From Nicotiana tabacum (taxonomy: Eukaryota > Streptophyta > Magnoliopsida > Solanales > Solanaceae), in NCBI RefSeq assembly GCF_000715075.1, contig NC_134095.1, forward strand, positions 46,230,806 to 46,294,805: DNA of 64,000 nucleotides. Direction: 5' to 3'. The notes beneath the pieces are model-generated. The model was not told the DNA's origin. It saw only the letters and a program-made list of their open reading frames with translations, and made no database searches. The stretch's first letter is position 1, and each line of letters opens with the position of its first letter. Shown in pieces: positions 1 through 11,700 of the stretch. Made by a program: the position numbers and the translations under genes.

Positions 1-340
1 TTGGAAAGTCAGGAGTCCGCCTGGAGAATAGAGACATACAATTTAATTTTAGCAATCAGGAGTCCGCCTGGAGAATAGAGACATACGGTTCAATCTTAGC
101 AATCAGGAACCCGCCTAGAAAATGGAGGTGTTGAATATTTTAAGCAGTCGAAATCAGGAGCCCGCCTGGATAATAGATGAGCAGTTTCAATTTTAAGTTC
201 AGCAATCAGGAGCCCGCCTGGAAAATGGAGGTGTTGTATATTTTAACAGTCGAAAACAGGAGCCCGCCTGGATAATAGAGGGTAGTTTTGATTTTAAGCC
301 CAGCATGTCAGGAGCCCGCCTGTATAACAGAGGAATACAT
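1..340 (+). repeat. Tandem array, 47-52 bp period, in 3' UTR of copy A
   Basis: Seven units start near 10, 57, 104, 155, 207, 257 and 309. Each carries the core CAGGAGCCCGCCTGGAGAA, followed by an A/T-rich spacer of variable length. The array probably extends left of the window. Copy B has a related array (13430-13860) with core CAGGAGCCCACCTGGAGAA on its sense strand. Tandem arrays in the 3' UTR are a known trait of the Tat/Ogre group. Confidence 0.85.
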
Positions 341-794
341 ACAGTTCAAGTTTCGGAAGTTGGGGGTCTGCCTAAGGGAACGACAGTATGGATTTTTATC
401 AAGAAAGCACAAGACAATGAGACAACAAGAAAGAACAAGACAACAAGGCAACAAGGAAGTACAAGAGCAAGTTTGAAGAATTTAGATAGGAATTTTACAA
501 TTCATAGAGAATAGTTAGTTTAGCTTCTTTTATCTTTGACACGATATAATAAGGGAGGTCAGCAAGCAGCAACAACAGCAATAATAGCAACAAGCGCAGT
601 GCAATCACAGTTCCTGGTAGTCCCAGCTACCAGACACTCCCAAACTACACTGACCTGATTCATGTTTAGCCCAGGATATGTAGGCAGCCTCCGAAGCAGG
701 ATGCGATCAAACTTTTCGAAAATGCTTCGCACGAAATTTTTGAACGGGCAAAAATCGCTCGTATTTGCTCACTTGTCTTTGCCCGGAAACGCGC
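341..794 (+). other. 3' UTR tail of copy A
   Basis: Non-coding sequence between the repeat array and the polypurine tract. It contains one copy (639-690) of the motif that recurs in all spacers of copy B. The last 100 bases match the same region of copies B and C in the opposite orientation. I see no gene here; the short ORFs in the first 500 bases are repeat-derived. Confidence 0.7.
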
Positions 795-807
795 AAAGAG
801 GGGCAGC
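795..807 (+). other. Polypurine tract of copy A
   Basis: AAAGAGGGGCAGC lies directly before the LTR start TGTGAGCACG. It is the plus-strand DNA primer site for reverse transcription. The same tract is found next to the LTRs of copies B (12912-12924) and C (63947-63959) on the minus strand. Confidence 0.85.
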
Positions 808-1340
808 TGTGAGCACGTGCTTTTTGCCCTATATATGAATAATTCCCAAAATCCCAAACAAAATATTTTTTCTTTATTTTACAATTTTTGTGCATTTTGG
901 TGTCATCTTCTGATAATTGTTGCATTTTATTTGTGCGTGTTAATTTTTATAAAATACAAAAAATACGCATTTTCTGCATTTAGGTTTTAGTTTTATATTT
1001 TAGTATCAATTGGGGATTAATTTGTGTAGAACAATACATGAAGAATCACAAAAAATAGTTCACTTTTGCATTTTTAATGATTTTATTGTAAATTTGTCAC
1101 AAAATAGTTTTTGAACAATTTTAGGAATTAATTGTGAACAATTTGTTTAAAAAAGATTATAAAAATTATAAAAAGAAGGAAAAGAAAATAAAAAGGAAGT
1201 AAGGTTAGAAATTAGGGTCTTAATAAAAGACCCAAATTTGGGCCAAATTAAGGGAATTGCTCAAGCCCAGACACCCCCAAAAACATTTCAGTTCAGTCCA
1301 GCCTAAGTCCCTACCCGGTCTGCCCCCCCCCCCCTTTCAG

Positions 1341-1432
1341 ACGAAACGGTGTCGTTTCGGGGTCATTAAATCAGGACCGCTGGATCTCATCAATCCAACG
1401 GTCCGGAACTGACGAGGTTCTTAGTATTTAAG
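1341..1432 (+). promoter_or_regulatory. Putative LTR promoter of copy A
   Basis: A palindrome CGAAACGGTGTCGTTTCG sits about 70 bp upstream of a TATA-like TATTTAAG (1425-1432). Between them is CAATCCAACGG, also present in copy B as its reverse complement in the matching place. A C-rich leader with AAACCCTAA follows, typical of a plant 5' UTR. The spacing suits an RNA polymerase II start near 1455-1465. This is inference from motif order and conservation between copies. Confidence 0.5.
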
Positions 1433-1814
1433 TGTCCGAACCCTTCCCCCTACCCCCATTTGCCTCGTCTTCTTCACCCCACCCCTTCTCCTCAAACCCT
1501 AATCCGCGCCGCCCCTAAATCCCTTGCCGGCGGTGAATACAAACTATGCCGTTCACCCTGAGATTAACACCACAGATCCCCCTCACTCTCCTCTTTCCAT
1601 TGCACCTATTGGTTCATCTCGAACAAGGCCGAAACTCTTCGAATCTTAATTTGAAGTTTTCCGGCCAGGTGACAAGTTCGTCCAAATCAGTCCAAAATCA
1701 CACCCCACAACCCCCAGCCCTTCCTCAACACTAATCTGTGGTTGTTTTCTTTCAAATCACCATGAAACGGCCCAAATCTTAGATCTAAGAATTTCTGGCC
1801 AAACCCTAAAACCA

Positions 1815-1910
1815 AATCCTTTTGATTTCAAACCGTAGTATCCTTAACCATGTGTTCTCTTGTCAGAACACATGGTTAGGGATATTACGCGTCAAAAATC
1901 TGAAAGGATT
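1815..1910. repeat. Long inverted repeat (hairpin) in LTR of copy A
   Basis: The inner arms are 1834-1858 and 1865-1889, 25 bases each with two mismatches, around the 6-base loop CTTGTC. The central 14 bases of each arm (TAACCATGTGTTCT) pair perfectly. Pairing continues more loosely outward, AATCCTTTTGATTT against its complement, to about 1815 and 1910. It would lie in the transcribed leader if the TATA at 1425 is used. Confidence 0.8.
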
Positions 1911-3786
1911 CAGATGTTCATGACTGGCCGGAATCCCTTATGCCTTTGTGAGTTTTTTTACTGCTTCTTTTACTCGCATGATTGAAGTATTATTCACAGT
2001 TGTTGTTTCGTTATTTGTTCTGTTAATTTTATGGTTTGAATGTGTTAGTTTAAGTTTTGTTAATTACTGTTGATTCTGAGCTTGATATTTGGTTGAATGT
2101 TTATAAGTTCATGGTTTAAGAATTAGTTTTAAGTTCATTTAATATTAATCGTGGTAGCTTAAGCTCAGTTTAATTTTGTTTAGCTTGTCTGAGTGGTATA
2201 ATTGAACAGAATTGGTTTTGGTTAGTCTAATTAGTTGGTTTCTGAATGCTAGTTGATTAATTTTAGTTAGTTTCAGAATGGTTTAGGATATTGGGTATAG
2301 CTGTTAAGGATGAGGGTAGGTTCAGTGATTTTGAAAGGTTTTCAGGGGTAATCTGGGTATAGAAAAGGGTAGTTCTGATAGGAATAGTAATATCAAGGTA
2401 TAGGGAAGGGCAGTATAGGTATTGTATGGGTAGAGGAATACCTTAGGGCCTTCTAGAATGGGGTGCAAGTGTAGATTTTGATAATTGTAGTGCAGTTACT
2501 TGTTTAGCAAGGTAAAACTAGAGGGACTAATTTAAAAATAGAGAGGGACTGAATGGTAAATCAAAAACTAATCTATTCTCTTTGGGGTTGCTTATAAAAG
2601 GGTATGAGATGCCTTGGGAAGGGGGGCTCTAAATTTTTCCTGCCTTCAGCCTTAAGTTTCAATTTAGGCTTTCATTCCTGCTTTTAATTTCAGTCAGCAT
2701 TTCAATTCTAAGAATTTCAGAAAATAAAGACATCAAAAATGGAGAAATTCGAAATAACTTCATAGTTTCATCACTAGTCCTGGATTTCAATTTTGGGCTT
2801 TGGGGTTTAGCCTGCTTACAAAGGTGCTCAGGTACAGCTGTAAGGGTCAAGGGTATATTTGAAGCATGTTAAATTGATCTGTGGGAGCCTGCTTGCATAT
2901 TTGGTTTTTCAAAGCAATCTGCCTGTGTTTCTGTGGTGTAACATTGCTGGGTTTGTTGCTTGTTGCTGTTGAAAATAGCTGATTCCTCTCCTTTTCTCTA
3001 TTTTCATTACAATTCCCAGGTACATATCCTTGACTCGCATCTATGGAACTCCAAGTTTGAAGTGGAGAAAAATGAGAATGCTACTGGAATTCTGTTGCCT
3101 TTGGAAACATTGTATGTTGATTGCCTTTTCATGGTTTAGTTTGTTTAAATTGTCTGATTGTTATTAATTGATTTAGTTGGTGTTGATTCGAGCCAATAAC
3201 TGATTTGTATAATTGAGACTGATGAACTGTCCAGCATGAGTTTGATTGTTTTAATTAGTAAGTGGACATTTGGGTATTTAGATTCATGTATATAGTCCAG
3301 GGTGTGGGCTGTTTAAATTGTGCATTTCATGTTTATACAATTGTCATTTTCAATTTGTTTAAGTTTCACAGAATGCTGAAGTCAAATCTGCAAAAGTTGT
3401 AGTTGATTTGGAGTTCTATACGCATGGTTAATTTTAAGTTTGGGTCTAGTAGAAATTACATATTTAACAGCCTCATATTGGGCCAGTTTTGGGCATGGCA
3501 TACTAGCAGGTAGCCCAAGAAATTAGTAAAATCAAAAGGTGCCCAAGGATTCGATCCCTGGGTTGTACGATTGCAAGCCAAATTTTGGGCCTGCTTTGTA
3601 CCTAACGCCTAAGTGCTCTAAGGGCCTGTGCCCGTAGCATGTGCAATGGCAGGAGTTGGGCTTTGTGGGCTCAGAGCCCATTTATTCGGCATTCATGCCC
3701 GGATGTTCAAATTCAAATTCAACAAATTGTAGGCCTAATCAATTAGGATCCTCAAAGTAATTAATGGCATAATTATTTCATTGTGT

Positions 3787-4345
3787 AGACTTGGAAAGGT
3801 TGTTTAGTGAATTTCACCGCCTTCCCCAAAATAACAATACGTTAGAATCTTTAAGCACGACTTACTTAAAAAATTACTTTCCTAAACTAGGGTGCGCATT
3901 GATGCGACCCAAATCCAAATCTCGACAAAATCAAAATGTGTTGACAAATCACGGGTGCATTGATTGTGACGTGGTTCGAAACATGTTTTCATGACGTCGT
4001 AATTCCTAAAAATAAATAATGACAGAAAAGAGTTTCACAAATTGAGACGAGCCTCACCGAAAGAAAAATATAAATAAATGCGGGCCTTTAGTAAATAATT
4101 ATCGAAACAATTAGAATTTTGGATGGCCGTTTAGCGAACTTCATGGCTCTTCCCCAAAATAACACTACGTTAGTATCTTTAGGCACAATTTAATTAAATA
4201 ACCTTCTTAAAATTAGAGTGCGCATTGATGCGACTCAAATCCAAATCTCGACGAAGTCGAAATGTGTTGACAACTACGGGTGCATTGATTGCGACGTGGT
4301 TCGAAATGCGTTTTTCATGACGTCGCAATTCTTTAAAAATAATGG
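3787..4345 (+). repeat. Direct duplication of about 327 bp inside LTR of copy A
   Basis: Two diverged copies, about 3790-4015 and 4120-4345, share GTGCGCATTGATGCGAC, CCAAATCTCGAC and GACGTGGTTCGAAA in the same order at an offset of 327 bases. The copy B LTR has a single version of this stretch, so the duplication is specific to this copy or subfamily. Confidence 0.75.
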
Positions 4346-4694
4346 TAATAAAAGCGGTGTAAAATTAATAAAAGGCATATAAGCCAGCACGTATTAAAAT
4401 CAGATAAAATCAAATACAACAGTTAAGCGACCGTGCTGGAACCACGGAACTCGGGAATGCCTAACACCTTCTCCCGGGTTAACAGAATTCCTTACTCGGA
4501 TTTCTGGTTCGCGGACTGTTAACATAGTCATAAATTTCCTCGGTTTGGGATTCAATAGGTGACTTGGAACACCATTAATCTCCCAAGTGGCGACTCTGAA
4601 TAATTAATAATTAAATCCCGTTCCGATTGTCCTTTAATTGGAAAAACTCCTTTACGCCCTTCCGGGGGTGTAGGTAGAAAAAGGAGGTGTTACA

Positions 4695-5236
4695 ACATGA
4701 ATTAATCTTATTCTTGGAAAGAATCAAGTTCTTCCAAGGATCAAATCTCTTGGGTTGGCAAACTCTTCAGTGTGGACGGTCTCCTACAAAGTATTTATAC
4801 GCAACCTTAAGTCTTGGAGAGATATACTTTGATCGAACCAATTACCCTCTTTTTGTTCTACTTCAAACAAACATTATAGCTCTATCAGATCTGCTGTGTA
4901 ACAAGTTAGAGAAGAAAGAGAAAAAAACACCAGTGATGCATTGTATCAAGAAAAGACGAGTAACATAGAAACTGAGTTGTTGGTGTAAACTACACCATTC
5001 ACTTTGTACTCAAAAAACTCAATCATTGAAAGATAACCCCCTTGCAACTCAAGGGGACTGGACTAGGATTCACATTGAATCCGAACCAGTGTAAAAATTC
5101 TGGCATCTTTAATTCCTGCACTTTACTTTTGCCCCTCTTAATATTTCGCTATTATATCTAGTTGACTAATTGGGAACTAGTCAGCTTATAATAATTAATT
5201 TTAAAAATAAGCAATTGACCCCCTCTTGTACTTTCA
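4695..5236 (+). repeat. 5' LTR remnant of Sirevirus-type element
   Basis: The stretch 4699-5236 aligns with 34731-35287 of the 3' LTR, with shared runs such as TTATTCTTGGAAAGAATCAA and ATCTCTTGGGTTGGCAAA. The first 350 or so bases of this LTR are missing because copy A inserted here. It ends CTTGTACTTTCA, as does the 3' LTR. The 93-residue ORF 4687-4968 runs through the LTR and is not a gene. Confidence 0.9.
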
Positions 5237-5238
5237 AT

Positions 5239-5250
5239 TGATATCAGAGC
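5239..5250 (+). other. Primer-binding site, initiator tRNA-Met type
   Basis: TGATATCAGAGC follows the LTR end by two bases. It differs by one base from the usual plant copia site TGGTATCAGAGC, complementary to the 3' end of initiator methionine tRNA. Confidence 0.85.
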
Positions 5251-5295
5251 AAGGTTCACATTTTTCTTTTGCTTAACAGCTTGTGAGAAAAGATC

Positions 5296-6960
5296 ATGGC
5301 CAATCATGTTATTGTCGGAGAACTCTTCCAAGAAGGAACATCGCAAGTGAGGCCACCGTATTTCAATGGACAACATTTCTCTCACTGGAAAGTGAGTATG
5401 GAAATATACGCAAAGTCTTATGATGTCAAGGTTTGGTGAGTTATCAAAAAGCAGAACTACCCTCTACCGGCTGCTGCTCAATCACTTGCTGATCCTGAAG
5501 ATATAGATAAATATACAAATGAGCAAATGACAGTTGTGCAAGTTAATGCTAAAGCAAGGAATCTGTTTTATAATGCTATAAGTGGTAAAGAATATGAGAA
5601 AATCTCCAGTTGTGATACAACCAAAGAGATGTGGGATAAACTTGAAGTTACGTATGAAGGAACCAGTAAAGTGAAAGAAACTCATATCAACATGTTGGTT
5701 CATGACTACGAACTCTTCTAGATGAAAGAAGGAGAATCCATTGAAGAGATGTTTGCCAGCTTTAGCAAAATCATTAGTGATCTAAAAGATTTTGGCAAAC
5801 CATACTCAAGTGGTGATCAAGTTAGAAAAATTCTGAGAAGTCTACCCACTACTTGGCAGACAAAAGTGTTTACACTTGAATCACAGGATTTGAACAAATT
5901 ATCATATGATGAACTTCGAGGAGAACTTATAGCTTTCTAGAAAATCCATCTCAAGAAAACAAGCCAAGAAGAAAAGAAGAAAATAGTTACTTTCAAGGTA
6001 ACAACTGAAAGAGTAGACAATGATATTGAAGACGACCCTGAAGCTCTTCAAGAAGAAATTTCCATGGTATCAAGGAATATGGATGGTCTAATGAGGAGAT
6101 ACAGGAATACAAGAAGAGGCAGGATACCACCCAGGCGAACTAGGTAATATAATGAACAAGACAAAAATGATGGCAAATGCTATGAGTGTGGAAGATCTGG
6201 GCATGTTCAAGCTGAATGTCCTGATCTTAAAAGAAAAGTTTCCAGCGGTTTTAACAAGAACAAATTATTTGGAAGCTGGAGTGATAAAGACAGTTCAGAG
6301 CACGAAGAGATAGCAAATCTATGCTTCACGACAATTCTAGAAACGACATGAACAAACTCTCAGGGTGCTGGACATATGAGGACACTTCAGATGACGAATA
6401 CAAAGATGACAATGAGAACTATTTCATGGCATGGGGTGAAACAAGCAAAGTAAGATCTTATAACTGTGAAAGATGTAATGAATTGCATAATATTCTTGAC
6501 CTTACTTTGAAAGAGTCTCAAAAAATGATGAATAAACTAAAGAGACTCAACAAAGAAGTAAAATACTGGAAAGTCAAGCTTGAAGTGCGCAAAATTGAAA
6601 AAGAAGTACTTCAAGATGAGTTTCAGGAATTGCAAATGCAACTCAATGGCATGCGCAAGTCCACTAGTAATAGTTCTGTCAAGTCGAACAAGGTGACTTA
6701 CAAGTCAACTGGAGAAGGACCAGCCAGAACAGAGTCCACTAGTACTAATACAAATGAAAGATCCAAAAAAGGATCAGGACTTACGTGTCACTACTGTAAC
6801 AAAAGTGGACATAAATATTCTTTTTGTCGATTTCGTAAATCATATGTCTCAGGATGGATTTGGAAACCCAAAAATAATCCCGAGTCCAGTAATACTAACC
6901 AAGAAGGACCCAGCAAGCTTGGGTACCTAAAAGGAAGTGATAATTATATTTTGCAGGAAC
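5296..6960 (+). pseudogene. gag: gag of Sirevirus-type element (degenerate)
   Basis: Encodes the structural protein of the virus-like particle. It starts at the ATG at 5296 (MANHVIVGEL), with the family motif PPYFNGQHFSHWK near residue 20. Helical capsid-like sequence follows, and a zinc knuckle CYECGRSGHVQAEC near 6180. In frame 1 there are stops at 5437 (TGA), 5719, 5938 and near 6144. The frame changes near 6320, after which 245 codons stay open (6321-7058). That part has an acidic region, a coiled-coil stretch rich in K/E/L (about 6490-6650) and a second zinc knuckle, CHYCNKSGHKYSFC, near 6785. Two knuckles and a long gag fit the Sirevirus lineage. Not functional. Confidence 0.85.
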
Positions 6961-8763
6961 ACCACAGAAGGAGTCGTAAAGAAAAATGGTACTTAGATTG
7001 TGCGTGCTCCAGTCACATGACATGTAACAAAACCTGTTTAAAAAAGTTACAAAAATAGACGGAGGAAGTGTCAAATTTGGCGATGACTCAAAAAGAAAAA
7101 TAGTCGGTACCGGAACAGTTCCTTTCAATAATAATTGTGATATCATTGAGGTTTATCTTGTTGACGGACTTAACTACAATCTTCGAGTATACGTCAACTA
7201 TGCGACTCGGGGTATGAAGTAAAGTTCAAGAAAACAGGTTGTGCTATTGAAGATGAGACAAGTAAAATAATGCTCCCAGGTAAAAGGTATGGAAATGTCT
7301 ATATTCTGGATGGTTTTGAAAATATAAATGGTCATATTTGTTTAACATCCATATCTGATGATCCATGGTTATGGCATAAGAAACTTGTTCATGCAAGCAT
7401 GCATCTGATAGAGAAACTTTTCAAGCATGATTTAGTTATTGGTTTACCTAAACTCAATTTCTCTAGAAATCATATATGTGATGCATGTCAGATTAGGAAA
7501 TAAACTAGAAACTCTTTCAAAAACAAAGATATTGTATTTACTTCAAAGCCTTTGCAATTGCTTCATATGGACTTATTTGGACCTACTAGAACTGCTAGCA
7601 TAGGAGGCAAACAATTTGTCTATGTTATTGTTGATGATTACTCACGCTTTACTTGGGTGATTTTTCTATTTCACAAAGATGAAGATTTGAAAATATTGTG
7701 ATCTTCTGTAAAAGGGTCGAAAGAGAAAAGGGGTATCTTATTACAACAATTCAAAGTGATCATGGAGGAGAATTTGAAAGAAGAGTATTTGAAGATTTCT
7801 GCAATAATCAAGGAAACACCCATAATTTCTTTGCTCTAAGGTCACCCTAATAGAATGGAGTCGTTGAGCGGAAAAATAGGACTTTGCAAGATATGGTGAA
7901 CTATGATACTAGAATATTCATTGCCAAATCACTTTTGGGCAGAAGTAGTAAGTACAATGTGTCACATTCTCAACCGATGCCTCATAAGACCCATCCTGAA
8001 GAAGACTCCTCATAAATTTTGGAAAGGTAAACAACCCAATATAAGTAACTTTCATCTGTTTGGAAGCAAGTGTTTCATTCACAATAACGGTATTGAAAAT
8101 TTTGATCCAAGAAGTGGCGAAAGTATTTTTCTAGGTTATTCATTAAATAATAGATCCTTTAGAGTCTATAATAAATGCACACTATGTGTAGAAGAATCAA
8201 TATATGTTATCTTTGATGAAAATAACACTTCGGCCGAGAAAGAAATTATTACAGGTGATGAAGATCAAATTCAAGAAATTCAGGGGTCAAGCAAATCCCA
8301 AAAGTCAACTAATAAACGTGATGGTGTCATGGAGTCAACTAATGAGATTAGCAACAGTAAATCAGAATCTCCGAAGGAGTCAACTACTCACACAAGTACA
8401 ATTCGTCCAAATAAATGGAGAAGCGAACTAGAATATCCTCAAAAGTTTATCATAGGAGACCCAAGCGAAGGAATGAAAACCAGGGGAGCTCTCAAGAAGA
8501 AAGAAAACATAGCACTGATTTCCCAGATTGAACCAAAGAAAATAGAAAAAGCTCTAAAAGACTCAAGCTGGTTACAAGCAATGCAGCAAGAGCTAGATCA
8601 ATTTGACAAAAATCAAGTATGGAAACTGCTGCCTAAGCCTGAAAATGCTCCTGTAATTGGAACAAAATGGGTTTTCAGAAATAAGCTAAATGAGGATAGA
8701 AAGGTTGTGAGAAACAAAGCTATATTAGTAGCTCAAGGATACTCACAACAGGAAGGAGTCGAT
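6961..8763 (+). pseudogene. pol: pol, first part: protease, integrase, RT start (Sirevirus-type)
   Basis: Protease: WYLDCACSSHMT near 6985-7020 sits where the family has an aspartic D-S/T-G site, so the catalytic triplet is altered to D-C-A. Integrase zinc-binding region: WHKKLVHASMHL with CDAC, near 7375-7490. A TAA at 7501 and further frameshifts break the core, yet its acidic residues can be seen: MDLFG (near 7568), QSDHGGEF (7755) and NGVVERKNR (7855). Open sequence 7903-8763 covers the integrase C-terminus, a hinge and the RT N-terminus (KWVFRNKLNEDRK, AQGYSQQ). The text stops at 8763, where copy B begins; the printed ORF to 8802 reads into the LTR. Confidence 0.88.
8759..8763. other. 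Target site duplication of copy B, left
   Basis: TCGAT lies directly before the LTR start TGTCACACC at 8764. It is repeated exactly at 31013-31017 after the LTR end CTCACA. Five bases is the usual duplication for LTR elements. Confidence 0.93.
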
Positions 8764-11700
8764 TGTCACACCTCCTTTTTCCTATACACCCGAAGGGTGT
8801 AAGGGAGTTTTTTTCAATTTAAGTGACAATCGAAACGGGATAATATTTATTAAAATTAAGAGTCGCCACTTGGGATAATTTATGGTGTCCCAAGTCACCG
8901 GTTTAAAATCTCGAATCGAGGAAAAGAATGACTCTGTTTAACAATCCACGAACCAGAAATCCGGGTAAGAAATTCTGTTAACCCGAGAGAAGGTGTTAGG
9001 CATTCCCGAGTTCTGTGGTTCTAGCACAGTCGCTAAACTGTTATAAATGGTTCAATTATCTGATTTTAAAACAATATAAACCTATGTGTATTTTTACTTT
9101 AAACCGCTTTTATTTAATTAATTAAAGAAAGATTACAACGTCATTTAAAATATGTTTCAAACCACGTCACATAAATACACCTAAATACACATAAATACAG
9201 CTAACGTTGAGATTTGGATTTGGGTCACATAAATGCGCACCCGAGTTTAGGAAGGTAAATTATTAAATAGCACGCCTAAAGTAACTACGCGTTTAATTTT
9301 GCGAGGGCCATGGAAATTTGCTAAATGGGACGCCTCAAATTCTAAGAATTTTAAGGGATATAATTAAGTGAGGACCCCGCATTTGGGATTATATTTGGCG
9401 TGGCGCACCTCAATTTTATTTTTTTTTTAAAAAATAATTAATTGATTAAGGAGAGGCTTAATGTGATTCTACTATTTTTTACCAAGAGTTCAAGCCTGTT
9501 TAATAGATGATGGACCTTGGTCAGCATATGTTATTAACCAGAAGACTGAGTCCCATGGACATAAGGGTATACCAAATTAAGAATACAAACCCAATACGGC
9601 TTTTGCTAATGAACTACCCTTTGACAATTGCTTCGGTTAATTATACAGGGACAATTATGTGAGATTCTCAGTATAATTTGAGCCTATTTCCATGCGTAAT
9701 GTTAAGTAGAATCTTATGGGTCTATCCAGTAGATGTAAGTCCTAAAGTCTATTTTAAACTAACACATTTCTGCATTATAAATGAATCAATGCATAGCTCG
9801 TATTTTAAGGCAACTTGGATCATTTTCCTTTATTCTAAGCACGAGTCATATTGATTACTACTTAAAAAGAATTCGATCACTCATTACATGAATATGACAC
9901 TATTGAATTACAAGGTAACATGCTGTAATAACCATATGCATTGCTTAGCAAGAAGATACATACACAATTTATACCATTTGGCATGATCTAACTACGTATG
10001 CAACCAAATAAGCTATGCACCCAACTTTCCCAGAAGACTTTCAATTACACAACATTTAATCTCAAGATACTTGCTAGAGGGCTGATCCCTCATCAGATAA
10101 AACCAAATACAACTTTCAACATGATTTTTGACATTACTCAGCAGGATATAATGCACCAGGCAAACTCATTAAACTAAAATAAAACTAAGCTACTGAACAG
10201 AGCAAATTTGGCAAGATTACTAGAAGAAAACTAACTTGAACTAAATGGATTAAACCAAAGATCTATATTGAGATGCATTTAGACATAAACTGAAGGCCAA
10301 ACAGTTCTAACTAATTAAATCAAACTAGAACCCTTATCTATTACTGATGCCACCAAGTCTAAACCACTTTAGGATCATTCACATCCAAACAGAACCCAAT
10401 TTCAGCATTTGAAAAGGCTGACAACAGCTTCAATTAAGAGTCCAAGCAAAAGGGATACAAGTTATATCCAAACTTGATTAAACTTAATGTTAAACGAACC
10501 TCCATAAGAGTTTAGAATCATGAAAAGATTCAGTTATACAAGACCAAGCTTTAACTATGAAATACTAAACAGAACATTGAATTTCTTTGCTAATTCTTGA
10601 ACCAAATTCAACTCTCAATGAGTGCTATCACCAAGAGGGAGAATATCCACCAACCACTCATAGTTTCATAAAAAGTAAAGCTACACTATAATAGAAGAAA
10701 CAAGCTGATATTATGCTCTAAACTTCCAGTTTTCCATATCAGACATGAAGCAAACTTTACATTAGGAGGAATTAAGTAATATACCTGAGAAATAAGAGGA
10801 AAACAAGAAGTAAATGAGGGTTAATGGATACGACACAACAGATCAGCAATGTAACAGTAGTAGCAACAGCTCAAAACCAGATTTTAGAAACAATGGAATT
10901 TGAGCTATCTTAAATCTGATACAGGATCTTTGAAGCTTTCGGAAATTCTAAGTAACCAAGAACACAAAAACCAAACAGAATTTGAGTGGCTTTCAACAAG
11001 GAAATGCAAGAAACTTAAGGTTATTTCCGAGTTTTCTTTTCAGTTTTCTTTCAACTATCTCTATCAGTGTCTCCAGTGAATTCTTTCTATGTTCTTAAGT
11101 TCTCTTTTACAAACTTTTTCTTTTCTTTTTCACCTCTAAACTCTGTCCCCTTATTTCTGTCCCCAACAGCCCTTGAAATAGGCATTAAGTTAGTGTTCTC
11201 TCCACTACCAGTCAATTTTTTCATTTTTAACTATCCACTAACTTAGTGCTTATAATTTAATTCAGTAGTGCCCTTTCTAAACCTTATCACTTATTAGCAG
11301 CCACCTAATTCAATTATTGAGGTTCCCTTAAGCTAGACTACCCAAATTATCCCCCATGACCCTGTTATTATTTCAGGAAACAGACCAAACATGGGTCAGA
11401 TTGACCCAATTTGACTTGGTGTGGGTTTGTATAGCCCAGGTCTTGGGCTTCAAATTTTAGTGTCCAAATCCAATTCTGTGAAAGATAGCAAAGCATATCC
11501 AATTTCAATCGGACCTCAGAGCCAAATGCTCTCAATCGGCCGAAAGCTAAAAGAAAAAAACAAAATAACTAAAATTCAACCAAGACTAAATAAGCTAATA
11601 ATTATCATGTCATAACCTAAAAATAAAAGTGCAGCAATTTAACCATAATTATAATTTTTTTAAAAAACAAAACAAAACTGAAAAACTAACAAACGATCCT

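Larger units (their letters stand above)
1..4694 (+). mobile_element. Tat/Ogre-like Ty3-gypsy element, copy A, 3' end
   Basis: This is the 3' part of a large LTR retrotransposon whose coding region lies left of the window. In order it holds a tandem-repeat 3' UTR (1-340), a tail, a polypurine tract (795-807) and a 3' LTR (808-4694). The assignment rests on similarity to copy B (8764-31012, opposite strand). Both share the LTR ends TGTGAGCACG and GGAGGTGT-ACA, the tract AAAGAGGGGCAG and the CAGGAGCCC repeat array. The element sits inside the 5' LTR of the Sirevirus-type copia element, because homology to that LTR resumes right after 4694. The expected target duplication is ACATG (4695-4699), but the partner is outside the window. 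Confidence 0.85.
808..4694 (+). repeat. 3' LTR of copy A (3.9 kb)
   Basis: It begins TGTGAGCACGTG and ends GGAGGTGTTACA, the TG...CA form. It is alignable by eye with the 4.1-kb LTR of copy B in reverse orientation over the first kilobase and the last 700 bp. It carries a promoter-like stretch near 1341-1432, a long inverted repeat at 1815-1910 and an internal duplication of 327 bp at 3787-4345. The ORFs inside it (for example 1546-1734) look fortuitous. Confidence 0.85.

Noticed and set aside
3540..3570. T-arm-like GATTCGATCCCTGGG
   Set aside because: No acceptor or anticodon arms around it; a chance resemblance in an LTR.
4687..4968. ORF of 93 codons
   Set aside because: Lies in the 5' LTR of the Sirevirus-type element; the matching part of the 3' LTR does not keep the frame.
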